DNA of 8,259 nt from a bacterium (GCA_030641245.1 DAOWHU010000030.1:1-8259), one strand, 5' to 3'. Counted from the stretch's first letter, positions 1 through 6,422 are shown. The notes: generated by a model not told the origin, from the letters alone. A program made the numbers and translations.

Positions 1-536
1 CAAAATTAACCAAAAAAATAATTAAAAATGGTAAGTATGTTAATCTTTATCTAGGATTGAAATCGATTAGAGAAAAATTCGACTTGGGAAAAGAGTGGGA
101 TCATTCGCTAAGAATGTTCATAGTCTGTAATGTTATTTTAGCACCCTCAGTAGACTTGCTTATCACTGAAAACGAGAAAGAAAGGACTATAACCTTTACG
201 CTGAATAAAGATACAACAGAAGCTGATCTCACAGAAGCCTGGAAACTTATCAAAGATGATAGAATTAGGCTTTTTGGAAGAAGCAGAGCCAATTTTCCAA
301 CAAACAAAACAATAGAAAATTTCAACAAAGCTGTTGAATTTGAAAGAATAAAAGAATTTGAAGGATCTTACAAAGATGGAGATAGAAAAATAAACAAAAA
401 AGGACTAGACATTATAGGAGCAATTTATCCGCTTGAGGATGACGAAGTTGATGAAATTGATTTTAAATCCGATAAAAAAAGACTAAACAAGCTTAGAGTT
501 GCTAAGCATAGATTCAAAAAAGATAAGGGGGTTTAA
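1..536 (+). CDS. Hypothetical protein, 5' end cut by window edge
   Basis: The frame is open from base 3 to the TAA at 534-536 with no in-frame ATG near the left edge. Reading upstream of the TTG at 57 continues as protein-like sequence (KLTKKIIKNGKYVNLYLGL), so the real start probably lies left of the window and the TTG is not the start. The visible ~178 residues are soluble, with an acidic patch (LEDDEVDEID) followed by a very basic C-terminus (KKRLNKLRVAKHRFKKDKG), which could contact nucleic acid. No family recognised and no catalytic motif seen. An intrinsic terminator follows about 35 bp downstream, so it is the last gene of its transcript. Confidence 0.65.
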   Translation, partial: KLTKKIIKNGKYVNLYLGLKSIREKFDLGKEWDHSLRMFIVCNVILAPSVDLLITENEKERTITFTLNKDTTEADLTEAWKLIKDDRIRLFGRSRANFPTNKTIENFNKAVEFERIKEFEGSYKDGDRKINKKGLDIIGAIYPLEDDEVDEIDFKSDKKRLNKLRVAKHRFKKDKGV

Positions 537-571
537 CTTGTAATTTCTGCAAAAAATAAACTAGTAGGATT

Positions 572-601
572 AAACTATGGTAACAATCATAGTTTTTTGT
601 T
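572..601 (+). terminator. Intrinsic terminator
   Basis: The 8-bp stem AAACTATG (572-579) / CATAGTTT (588-595) has an 8-nt loop and runs into a T tract (593-598, then GTT). It lies 36 bp past the stop of the left-edge gene and ends that transcript. The stem is AT-rich, so termination may be incomplete. Confidence 0.65.
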
Positions 602-630
602 ATCTGAGATTCTAATAATAAATTGGATTG

Positions 631-792
631 ATGCTAACAGATCAGCAAGTTAAGAAATTCCAAAAGTTGTATAAAAAGCACTTCAACAAAGAACTTAGTC
701 GGAAGGAAGCTTTTCGACGTGGAACTGAACTTGCTGATTTAATTAAGATGTTACTTGCTTCGTCTTCTGGCAACAGAAAAAATTGTCGCTAG
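631..792 (+). CDS. Small 53-aa protein of MLTDQQVKKFQ type
   Basis: ATG at 631 to TAG at 790-792. The protein begins MLTDQQVKKFQKLYKKHF and continues NKELSRKEAFRRGTELADLI, a helix-rich, strongly charged small protein. The pattern 'K-F-Q-x-L-Y-K-K-x-F-x-K-E-x-S-R-x-E-A-x-x-x-G' recalls short uncharacterised proteins I associate with Candidate Phyla Radiation genomes, often near mobile genes; this is memory, not a search. The C-terminal ~12 residues (SSSGNRKNCR) look unstructured and may have diverged. No Shine-Dalgarno is visible; a TTG directly before the ATG is a possible alternative start. Function unknown. Confidence 0.6.
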   Translation: MLTDQQVKKFQKLYKKHFNKELSRKEAFRRGTELADLIKMLLASSSGNRKNCR

Positions 793-1134
793 AATGATGA
801 AAAATTAAAATTTTGTGTAAAGAGGTTATCGGCGAGTCCTCTGAAAAAACCGGCCGCACACTATTTGTGTGTAGATACAACCCCCGCTCTGACTGGAAAC
901 TTGTCAACGGGGACTTCATTCTGCATATAAATAGACAACTAATTTTTACTTTTTATCAGACAAGAATTTGAAATTGAAGAACTCAACTGATTTAAAAAGA
1001 AGAATATACGCAAATCAAAAAAAGACCACCCCTCTTTAGAGAAATAAATAAATTAAGGAGAAATGAAGGGGTAAAAGTTTTTATGGAAAAAGTTTGTCGA
1101 CAAATTTAGATATTTTAATTCTTAATTAAGGGCT
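793..1134 (+). other. Gap of ~340 bp with three successive hairpins
   Basis: No convincing gene. Three short inverted repeats follow each other: AGAGG 821-825 / CCTCT 838-842; CACAC 857-861 / GTGTG 867-871; and CCCCG 882-886 / CGGGG 908-912 enclosing TGAC 890-893 / GTCA 903-906. Their higher GC stands out from the AT-rich surroundings, which suits a folded RNA or a protein-bound site. A weak 52-codon frame (813-971, TTG start) crosses the same stretch. From ~970 to 1092 the sequence is AT-rich, with a loose ACCCCT 1028-1033 / AGGGGT 1067-1072 inverted repeat. The palindrome at 1093 is listed separately. Confidence 0.4.
1093..1104. promoter_or_regulatory. Perfect 12-bp palindrome, candidate operator
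   Basis: TTTGTCGACAAA equals its own reverse complement. It ends 30 bp before the start of the ribbon-helix-helix gene, where an autoregulatory operator would sit; such dimers bind short palindromes. A weak -35-like TTGTCG overlaps it. Binding is inferred. Confidence 0.4.
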
Positions 1135-1413
1135 ATGTCCAAAATTAAAATTGATGATGTTATAAAAAATAAAAAGGAGATAAGAAGGATAACTATTCAA
1201 ACTAGAATAGAAAAAAGTATTTACACCGCCTTGAAACAAATTGCTGTTGTCGAAAGTTCTACAATTTCTAAGCTATTGGATGAAATACTGCTCGAAAACA
1301 ATGAAATCAAAAGCATTGTAAAAAGTCTTAATAAGAGAGAAAAAAATAGCATAAAGGCTATAAAAAGAGAGCTAAAACCGAAAATTAAAGAGTTTTATGG
1401 CAAAAAACACTAA
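1135..1413 (+). CDS. Small ribbon-helix-helix-like DNA-binding protein
   Basis: The 92-aa protein has the layout of an Arc/MetJ/CopG-like fold: a short strand RRITIQTR at about residues 17-24, helix A at 26-37 (KSIYTALKQIAV), a turn, and helix B at 41-55 (SSTISKLLDEILLEN). Two such chains would dimerise and place the strand in the DNA major groove. A lysine-rich C-terminal extension (57-92) follows. ATG 1135 is preceded by TTAAGGG at very short spacing. A perfect palindrome lies 30 bp upstream, so autoregulation is plausible. A second start at 1397 overlaps its 3' end, as in antitoxin-toxin pairs, but that frame is broken. The role could be element regulator, antitoxin or relaxosome accessory protein; the sequence does not decide. 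Confidence 0.65.
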   Translation: MSKIKIDDVIKNKKEIRRITIQTRIEKSIYTALKQIAVVESSTISKLLDEILLENNEIKSIVKSLNKREKNSIKAIKRELKPKIKEFYGKKH

Positions 1414-1609
1414 AAAACAATCAACATTTGATCAAGAGTGAAAAATAATGAGAAATTGATATTTTTTAGAATTTATCAAGAAAAGACCACACATAAGCCG
1501 AAAAAGACAGATAATCTGAAGTAAATCTTTTATCAAAAAATTCAAAATGCTTAGTAATGCTAACATTTTGACGATAAAGTATATCTCTTTTAATAAAAAT
1601 GAATTTTAG
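1397..1609 (+). pseudogene. UGA-interrupted small frame overlapping the RHH gene
   Basis: ATG 1397 lies 17 bases before the end of the ribbon-helix-helix gene, the overlap typical of translational coupling. The frame then runs 71 codons to TAG 1607-1609, broken only by three TGA codons (1439, 1457, 1514) and by no TAA or TAG. The pieces read MAKNTKKQSTFDQE, KIMRN, YFLEFIKKRPHISRKRQII and SKSFIKKFKMLSNANILT onwards, a basic protein. It may be a decayed partner gene, a recoded one, or chance; neighbouring genes show no TGA reassignment. Low confidence. Confidence 0.25.
1542..1571 (-). terminator. Hairpin with T tract on the minus strand
   Basis: The pairs 1542-1549/1564-1571 and 1551-1554/1560-1563, with one bulged C at 1550, form a 12-bp stem with a 5-nt loop. 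On the minus strand the stem is followed after one base by six Ts; on the + strand no T tract follows. It could stop antisense transcription entering the element from the right. The stem is AT-rich. Confidence 0.3.
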
Positions 1610-1616
1610 ATATAAT
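1588..1616 (+). promoter_or_regulatory. Promoter of the recombinase leader
   Basis: A consensus -10, TATAAT, lies at 1611-1616 with a poor -35 (TTTTAA, 1588-1593) at 17 bp. The expected start at about 1622-1624 coincides with the first base of the leader's inverted repeats, which supports this promoter. A second candidate is TTGACG 1568-1573, 17 bp, TAATAA 1591-1596. Confidence 0.5.
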
Positions 1617-1622
1617 AAAAAT

Positions 1623-1730
1623 GCTTACTTAATCAAATTAAACAAAGGATGAATTTCGTCTTACTAAATGGGCGGTTCTGCTAATTATCCTTTGTGATTG
1701 ATTAGGTAAGCCAGAACCGTCCTTTTAGTA
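1623..1730 (+). ncRNA. Structured 5' leader with two mutually exclusive long stems
   Basis: Stem A pairs 1623-1636 with 1698-1711 (14 pairs, one G-U); stem B inside it pairs 1642-1652 with 1685-1695 (11 pairs, one G-U). The loop of A/B contains 1662-1680 (TACTAAATGGGCGGTTCTG), which pairs with 1712-1730 over 19 positions with one mismatch and one G-U. The order is A-B-C-B'-A'-C', with C' starting immediately after A'. No linker remains to cross the 25-bp A/B stem, so the two folds are probably alternatives and not one full pseudoknot. C/C' has a GC-rich core followed by TTTT (1723-1726), so it resembles a terminator. The recombinase ATG is 18 bp beyond. A switch or attenuator is inferred; a DNA-level protein site is the alternative. 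Confidence 0.6.
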
Positions 1731-1748
1731 TGCTTAAATTTTAAAATT

Positions 1749-3365
1749 ATGAATAATCAATCAAAATATTTTGCTTATATCAGAAAGAGTAGTGATCGAG
1801 AAGATGCTCAAATACTAAGCATTGATGCTCAAAAACGAGAACTTAGAAATTATGCTCGAAACAACAATCTAAAAATCATAAAGACCTTTGAGGAATCCGC
1901 CTCGGCCTATAAAACAGGAAGAAAAGGGTTTAATGAGATGCTCAAAGAAATTGAACGAGGAAAAGCTAACGGTATTCTTGTTTACCATCTTACCAGAATT
2001 GCTAGAAACAGCTTAGACGGAGGCAATATTATTTATATGATGGACGAAGGTTTAATTAAAGAGATACGTACTCCTGAGCGATTATATACATCAAATGGTG
2101 ATGATAAGTTTATTATGCAGATTCATTTCGCTATGGCCAAAAAATCCTCTGACGATACAAGCCAGTTTGTTAAGAGGGATATTAAGAGCAAAATCCTCAA
2201 AGGTGAATATCCTGTCTCGGCTCCTATTGGCTATTTAAATATGAGTAAATTTGGAGTAATTACTGGCCTAAGATACGACCAGAATAAACAAGGCTTAATA
2301 AAAGAAAAGGCTAAAGAAGAAAAAAGGGGGATTAGAAGAATTGAACAAGATCCTTTGCTAGCCCCACTTATTAGAAAAATTTATCAAGACTATAATACAA
2401 GAAATTATTCTATTGATGAGCTCAGAAAAATTTCTTTTGAAGATGGTCTTACCGGAGCAAGAAGCAACTCTATGGTCAGCAAAGCGACTATGAAAGGTAT
2501 TTTATCCAACCCTATTTATTATGGGGCTATATTATGGAAAAATAAGATCTATCCACCTGAAAAATTTCCAACAGAAACTAAGCATTCCCCTATTGTTACC
2601 AAAGATTTGTTTGAATCAGTTCAGGAAGTTTTAGGGAATAAATCAAGGCCAAGAAAGCAGGTTCACCACCACAAATACACCGGGCTTATAAGATGTAGCG
2701 AGTGTGGTAGTGCTATTACTGCCGAAATTCAAAAAGGTAAAACTTATTACCGTTGCTCTAAAAAGAAAAAAATGGACTTTAAATGTTCACAGCCTTATTT
2801 AAGAGAAAATACCTTCGAAGAACAAATGGAGAGAGAATTAAATAAATATGTTTTGCCTAAAGACTTCATTGACTGGGCACTTGAATCATTGAACCAAAAT
2901 AATGAAGAAGAACAAACACAAGTAAAGACAATCCTTTCTCAACAAAGAAAACAGTTAACTGCAGTGGAGAGTCAATTGTCTCAACTATTGAAGTTGAAAA
3001 TATCTCCTTCTAATTCAAACAATGAGCTCTTAAATGATGAAGAATATCTACTGCAAAAAAAAGAACTTGTAGCGGAAAAACAAATTTACCAAGAAAAAGT
3101 TCTAAACGTTGAACAACTATCTGAAAATTGGCTCGAACAATGCGAAGAATTTTTTGATTTTGCCTTAAACTGTGAAAAAAATTGGGAAAAAGATCAAGAG
3201 GGAGACAGAAAAAAAATTCTATCTATTATGTTTGGCTCGAACTTATACTTAGATAACAAGAAAGTCTTTATTAAAGCTAAAAAGCCCTTCTTCAGAAAGG
3301 CTTTATTGGATAATCCGTCTAATTGGCGGGGACGACCGGATTTGAACCGGCGACCTCCTGCGTGA
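1749..3365 (+). CDS. Large serine recombinase (site-specific integrase)
   Basis: The 538-aa protein cuts and rejoins DNA through a serine linkage to integrate and excise the element. The N-terminal resolvase domain (about 6-150) has YIRKSS with Ser14 as the expected nucleophile, SIDAQ (24-28) and the arginine motif LTRIARN (81-87). The recombinase domain (about 155-300) includes PVSAPIGYL and NPIYYGAILW. A zinc ribbon follows with Cys316, Cys319, Cys336 and Cys346, then a coiled coil (about 385-455). Length fits the large serine family. ATG 1749 is the first in-frame start and lacks a Shine-Dalgarno. Residues 526-538 (WRGRPDLNRRPPA) are the antisense of tRNA-Asp, and the TGA stop is complementary to anticodon-loop bases, so the C-terminus depends on integration here. 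Codons 511-519 double as the tRNA terminator. Expression is probably controlled by the structured leader. Confidence 0.96.
   Translation: MNNQSKYFAYIRKSSDREDAQILSIDAQKRELRNYARNNNLKIIKTFEESASAYKTGRKGFNEMLKEIERGKANGILVYHLTRIARNSLDGGNIIYMMDEGLIKEIRTPERLYTSNGDDKFIMQIHFAMAKKSSDDTSQFVKRDIKSKILKGEYPVSAPIGYLNMSKFGVITGLRYDQNKQGLIKEKAKEEKRGIRRIEQDPLLAPLIRKIYQDYNTRNYSIDELRKISFEDGLTGARSNSMVSKATMKGILSNPIYYGAILWKNKIYPPEKFPTETKHSPIVTKDLFESVQEVLGNKSRPRKQVHHHKYTGLIRCSECGSAITAEIQKGKTYYRCSKKKKMDFKCSQPYLRENTFEEQMERELNKYVLPKDFIDWALESLNQNNEEEQTQVKTILSQQRKQLTAVESQLSQLLKLKISPSNSNNELLNDEEYLLQKKELVAEKQIYQEKVLNVEQLSENWLEQCEEFFDFALNCEKNWEKDQEGDRKKILSIMFGSNLYLDNKKVFIKAKKPFFRKALLDNPSNWRGRPDLNRRPPA
3276..3304 (-). terminator. 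Terminator of tRNA-Asp, inside the recombinase 3' end
   Basis: Read on the minus strand, AAAGCCTTTC (3304-3295), loop TGAA, GAAGGGCTTT (3290-3281) forms a 10-bp stem with one G-U, followed by TTAGCTTT. It lies 19 bp past the tRNA CCA end. It is antisense to recombinase codons 511-519; on the + strand no T tract follows, so it should not stop recombinase transcription. Confidence 0.7.
3324..3365. other. Probable attachment-site region shared by recombinase end and tRNA 3' half
   Basis: From the CCA end (3324) to the anticodon loop (3365) the same bases serve as tRNA 3' half and as the last 13 codons plus stop of the recombinase. Serine integrases commonly lie beside their attachment site, so the crossover probably falls here or slightly outside. 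The crossover bases cannot be fixed without the other junction or an empty site. Confidence 0.5.
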
Positions 3366-3400
3366 CAGGCAGGCGCTCTAACCAGCTGAGCTACGCCCCC
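3324..3400 (-). tRNA. tRNA-Asp (GUC), CCA encoded
   Basis: The reverse strand folds as a complete cloverleaf. The acceptor stem GGGGGCG/CGTCCCC has seven pairs with one G-U. The D arm is GCTC/GAGC, the anticodon stem CCTGC/GCAGG with loop CTGTCAC (anticodon GTC), the variable loop AGGTC, and the T arm GCCGG-TTCAAAT-CCGGT. Discriminator G73, an Asp identity base, is followed by an encoded CCA (3326-3324). No defect is visible, so integration left the tRNA functional. It has its own upstream promoter and a downstream terminator inside the recombinase gene. Confidence 0.97.
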
Positions 3401-3421
3401 ATAAAAATTCAGAATAGTCTT

Positions 3422-3449
3422 ATTATACACACAAACCAAAAAAAATCAA
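3422..3449 (-). promoter_or_regulatory. Promoter of tRNA-Asp
   Basis: On the minus strand, TTGATT (3449-3444), a 16-bp spacer and a consensus TATAAT (3427-3422) lie about 21 bp ahead of the tRNA 5' end. It sits in the 77-bp gap after the upstream glycosyltransferase gene, so the tRNA can be transcribed on its own. Confidence 0.7.
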
Positions 3450-3477
3450 TATTAAACGCTTTCTAATAAATATCTAA

Positions 3478-5253
3478 TTATTCCTCAACAGGCTCCCCAA
3501 AAACATTTTTCCAGAGAACTCTTTCTTGACGCTCGGGCGCTTTGATCTCTTCCTTTTGCTCTTCTACAAAATCCTTTATTGAAGCTTGAATTGAGGCTTC
3601 TAATTCCGCAGTAATATCCTCAGCGGTTTTTTCTTTTTCTTCCTGATTCTCTCCCCTCGATTGATCTTGATCTTCGTCATAATTGATAAAACTTTCTCTG
3701 GCGATAGCATTCCAAACTTCGACTCGACCAAATTGCTTTGATTCTCCAAAATCAAAATAATCTTTATAATTATTCCCTATTCTTTTGTCATTACCAGCAG
3801 TAATGACGGAAAAATATTGACAAGCTGTTTTATCTTCAATGGCCTTGCTGATTCGATCGTACTGAACGTCAGGATGATATACCTTAAATAAAAATTCGTA
3901 AGTTCTCTCATAAGTAGCGCTCGAATAGAAACAAGCTATCTTACCAAATTTTTTGGCTTCTGCTGCCATATAATTCGTGGCCAATTTATGTTGTTCTAAA
4001 ACCTTAGCATCATCTTGTTTGATAAATATTTTTCTATTAATAACCTCTCGATCTTGTTTTTCAAAATAATCATAGGCCATTATTATCCCACTAAAGTTTA
4101 AGAATAAGATTATTAAAAATGACAAAAAAACTAACGCTGTTAAATATTTTCTTTTGAATTTATCCAAAATAACATAGATCATTCCTAAAAATATAACTGG
4201 GATAGCCGCCACCGGCAAGAAAAACCGAGGCTTCATGCTGGTATTAGTTTTAATTTGAAGAGCTACAAAAACCAAAAACCAAATTAAAATTAAATAAATG
4301 AAAGGCCGTTGTTTTTTTTGAGTCCACCAGAGATATCCCATAGAGCCCAACCCCAGCAGAATCAAAATAGTGCCTCCCCAAGCCGACAGAAATCCATCCT
4401 TATGCCCGTAGGAAGTTAGGAACATTAAAGAAGAGATACTAATTTGTCTGACTTTGTCGATTAGACCAATTTCTTCTCCCCCAGTTTTAGCAGTTACGGC
4501 ATAAACAAATTGATTTAAATTATCTCCACTAGTATAAACATCGCTAATGACAACGGGAATGTAAAAAAATACTAAAATTAAAACGGCTCCTGCCCAATAT
4601 TTCCAATTTATTTTTTTCGGAAAATATAAGATCCAGAACAAGAACGCCACCACTGGATAACCAACAAAAGACACAAAGTGTAACTGACTAGCAATGGCAT
4701 AAGAAAAAGCTACTCCGAGAAACCACCAGCCAGCCTTCTTAGCATTTTTTTCATGAGAAGCTTTATAGAGACTCAAAATAAACAATAATCCCCAGAAAGC
4801 GATTGAGTTGGGATTCCAGGCAAAACGAGAATATTGAATGATAATGAAAGAGAAACTGTATAAAGTAGTCAGAAAAAGTGAATTTCTCCTGGAAAAAAAC
4901 TGTCTTAAAAAATAGAAAAGGAGCGGAATGGTTAAGATGGAAATAAATAAGTCTGGAAAAGCAAAGACGTGCGGTTCGATGCTATTGAACACCAAAGCAG
5001 ACGCATACTGCATATAGTAAAAAACTGGTCCTAACCTTAAAAAAGTTCCAGCCGCCCTAGGTCCTAGAAGAGTAAGATTCCCCGGCCCATTCTCAAAAGC
5101 CGCCGTGGCTAATTTAGCATCTCGCACTTGATCAGCCTTGAAATAGAGCCAGTCTTCGAATTTATAGACTCGCACAAAAACTGCCCCTAGGATTATAATT
5201 CCTAAGATTATGACTATCCAATTTTTTTTGATGAAATTTTTCAGCTTTTTCAT
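3478..5253 (-). CDS. PMT/ArnT-like integral membrane glycosyltransferase
   Basis: The 591-aa protein probably transfers a sugar from a polyprenyl-phosphate donor to an acceptor outside the membrane (GT-C fold). A first membrane segment (12-29) is followed by an external loop with ADQVRDA (Asp41, Asp45), where PMT/ArnT enzymes carry catalytic acidic residues. About ten further hydrophobic segments follow, roughly between 75 and 392. A soluble C-terminal domain (about 400-515) contains NYMAAEAKKFGKIACFYSS and VEVWNAI; it resembles the end of the glycosyltransferase at the right edge of this window. A charged Glu/Lys/Gln-rich linker (about 525-575) leads to the terminal RVLWKNVFGE. ATG 5253 begins 15 bp after the sugar-phosphate synthase gene, so the two are probably co-transcribed. 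Acceptor and sugar are unknown. Confidence 0.85.
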   Translation of the reverse strand: MKKLKNFIKKNWIVIILGIIILGAVFVRVYKFEDWLYFKADQVRDAKLATAAFENGPGNLTLLGPRAAGTFLRLGPVFYYMQYASALVFNSIEPHVFAFPDLFISILTIPLLFYFLRQFFSRRNSLFLTTLYSFSFIIIQYSRFAWNPNSIAFWGLLFILSLYKASHEKNAKKAGWWFLGVAFSYAIASQLHFVSFVGYPVVAFLFWILYFPKKINWKYWAGAVLILVFFYIPVVISDVYTSGDNLNQFVYAVTAKTGGEEIGLIDKVRQISISSLMFLTSYGHKDGFLSAWGGTILILLGLGSMGYLWWTQKKQRPFIYLILIWFLVFVALQIKTNTSMKPRFFLPVAAIPVIFLGMIYVILDKFKRKYLTALVFLSFLIILFLNFSGIIMAYDYFEKQDREVINRKIFIKQDDAKVLEQHKLATNYMAAEAKKFGKIACFYSSATYERTYEFLFKVYHPDVQYDRISKAIEDKTACQYFSVITAGNDKRIGNNYKDYFDFGESKQFGRVEVWNAIARESFINYDEDQDQSRGENQEEKEKTAEDITAELEASIQASIKDFVEEQKEEIKAPERQERVLWKNVFGEPVEE

Positions 5254-5268
5254 CCGCTTGAAATAATT

Positions 5269-6402
5269 TTATCTGATTCGAAGTTTCCAAACCAGTTTAG
5301 TAACCAAAACAAAATTCATAACCATCGCCGCTACAATTCCAGCAAAAGCCCCGATTATATAATAAAATCCAAAATTTATCATTGATCGATAAACTAAAAA
5401 ATTGAAAAACATTGTAAAAAAGGAAATTAAATAATAAATTACGATCCTTCGCATACTTTCATTCCGAGTGGCTGATTTTTTATCACTATAAGTAAATAAC
5501 GAATTTAAAAAATAATTGGTAAAAATAGAAATTATTACAGCAGTTGCCCAAGCCATGTTTTTTCCAACGTCATAAAATTCAACTAATCCATAGAGCACTC
5601 CTAAATTTACAAAAACTCCGCTCCCTCCAACTATACAAAATTTCAAAAATCGACCCGCTTCTGGCACAGTTGTAAAAATATTCCACATATGTTTAAAAAA
5701 TTCTAGTCCCTGATTTAAGGTCGCTTTGCTATCATCATTTTCTCGTTTCAAAAATTTGTAAGGAATTTCACTAACTTTGTTGTGCTTAGTTCTCATTAAA
5801 ACTTCTACTGAAATTTTAAAACCTACCGGAGAAAGTTTGGCTCCCTTCAAAATAGTTTTTTTGAAGATGAACAATCCTCCCATTGGATCAGAGGTTTGAC
5901 GAGTAGGAATAAAAAGTATTTGAGAAAAATATTTAACCCCCAGGGAAACTAATCTTCGATAAATTCCATAAAAAGTTTTGAAAGTTCCTAGTCCCTCCGC
6001 ACTTCCTCCTTTCATATAACGAGATCCAAAAACTATTTCAGCCTCGTCATCAATAGCCTTTTTATACAACCGAGGAATTACTTCAGGCGGATGTTGCAAG
6101 TCGCTGTCGATACAACAAACATACTCTCCTCTTGCTTTTTCAAACCCTTCGATAAAAGCTGTTGCCAAACCAGTCCTTCTCTTTTTAGGACGATGAATCA
6201 TCCCAATATTCATATCCTTCCTGGCTTTGATTTCTTTTTTAATCACCTCCGGGGTCTCGTCAGTACTGTCATCCACAAACAAAACTTCGTAATTAATTTT
6301 TTTATTTTTCATAACCCGACCAATCGCACTCAATAAAGGTCCTACATTGTCCTTCTCGTTAAAAGTTGGCGGTACTATGGTTAAGTCAATTTTAGTTTTC
6401 AT
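5269..6402 (-). CDS. Polyprenyl-phosphate sugar synthase (DPM1-like GT2) fused to GtrA domain
   Basis: The enzyme moves a sugar, probably mannose or glucose, from a nucleotide donor to polyprenyl phosphate on the inner membrane face. The GT2 domain (about 5-225) shows TIVPPTFNEKDN, VDDSTDETP (Asp44-Asp45), the metal-binding DSDLQHPPE (Asp99, Asp101), GSRYMKGG and TSDPMGGLF. A GtrA-like domain (about 250-373) adds four membrane helices and probably helps move the lipid-linked sugar across the membrane. I chose ATG 6402 (377 aa) because the fold starts right after it. The longer frame from TTG 6477 would add 25 residues encoded inside a 162-bp palindrome. The following membrane glycosyltransferase, 15 bp away, is the likely user of its product. 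Sugar specificity cannot be read here. Confidence 0.9.
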   Translation of the reverse strand: MKTKIDLTIVPPTFNEKDNVGPLLSAIGRVMKNKKINYEVLFVDDSTDETPEVIKKEIKARKDMNIGMIHRPKKRRTGLATAFIEGFEKARGEYVCCIDSDLQHPPEVIPRLYKKAIDDEAEIVFGSRYMKGGSAEGLGTFKTFYGIYRRLVSLGVKYFSQILFIPTRQTSDPMGGLFIFKKTILKGAKLSPVGFKISVEVLMRTKHNKVSEIPYKFLKRENDDSKATLNQGLEFFKHMWNIFTTVPEAGRFLKFCIVGGSGVFVNLGVLYGLVEFYDVGKNMAWATAVIISIFTNYFLNSLFTYSDKKSATRNESMRRIVIYYLISFFTMFFNFLVYRSMINFGFYYIIGAFAGIVAAMVMNFVLVTKLVWKLRIR

Positions 6403-6422
6403 GGTTTTTCTTAATGAAAATA

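Larger units (their letters stand above)
1..3365 (+). mobile_element. Right-hand portion of an element integrated at the 3' end of tRNA-Asp
   Basis: A large serine recombinase gene runs directly into the 3' half of a tRNA gene, the arrangement expected when an element has integrated at a tRNA and kept it intact. The upstream + strand cargo consists of small or unrecognised genes and structured intergenic DNA, unlike the compact - strand glycosylation genes beyond the tRNA. I found no second copy of the tRNA 3' segment between 1 and 1748, so the far attachment site is either left of the window or too short to recognise by eye. Calling everything from base 1 part of the element is inference; the recombinase end at the tRNA is solid. 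Confidence 0.6.

Noticed and set aside
101..328. Minus-strand 75-aa frame
   Set aside because: Fully antisense to the protein-like left-edge frame and without recognisable features.
908..914. CGGGGAC, matching part of the tRNA 3' end, as a possible far attachment site
   Set aside because: Only seven bases match and flanks differ; it is better explained as one arm of the local hairpin.
813..971. 52-codon frame from TTG 813 with RYNPRSDWKLVNGDF
   Set aside because: No good start or ribosome site and no recognised family, and the segment is better described by its hairpins; it could still be a small gene.
1020..1490. AAAAGACCAC at 1020-1029 and again at 1481-1490
   Set aside because: A single 10-bp pair in AT-rich DNA without symmetry or context; not enough for a repeat or CRISPR call.
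3194..3439. Minus-strand 81-aa frame containing VAQLVRAPACHAGGRRFKSG
   Set aside because: It is translation of tRNA-Asp plus antisense recombinase; this peptide is a well-known artefact of reading tRNA genes.
6091..6336. Plus-strand 81-aa frame
   Set aside because: Antisense to the GT2 catalytic motifs of the sugar-phosphate synthase.
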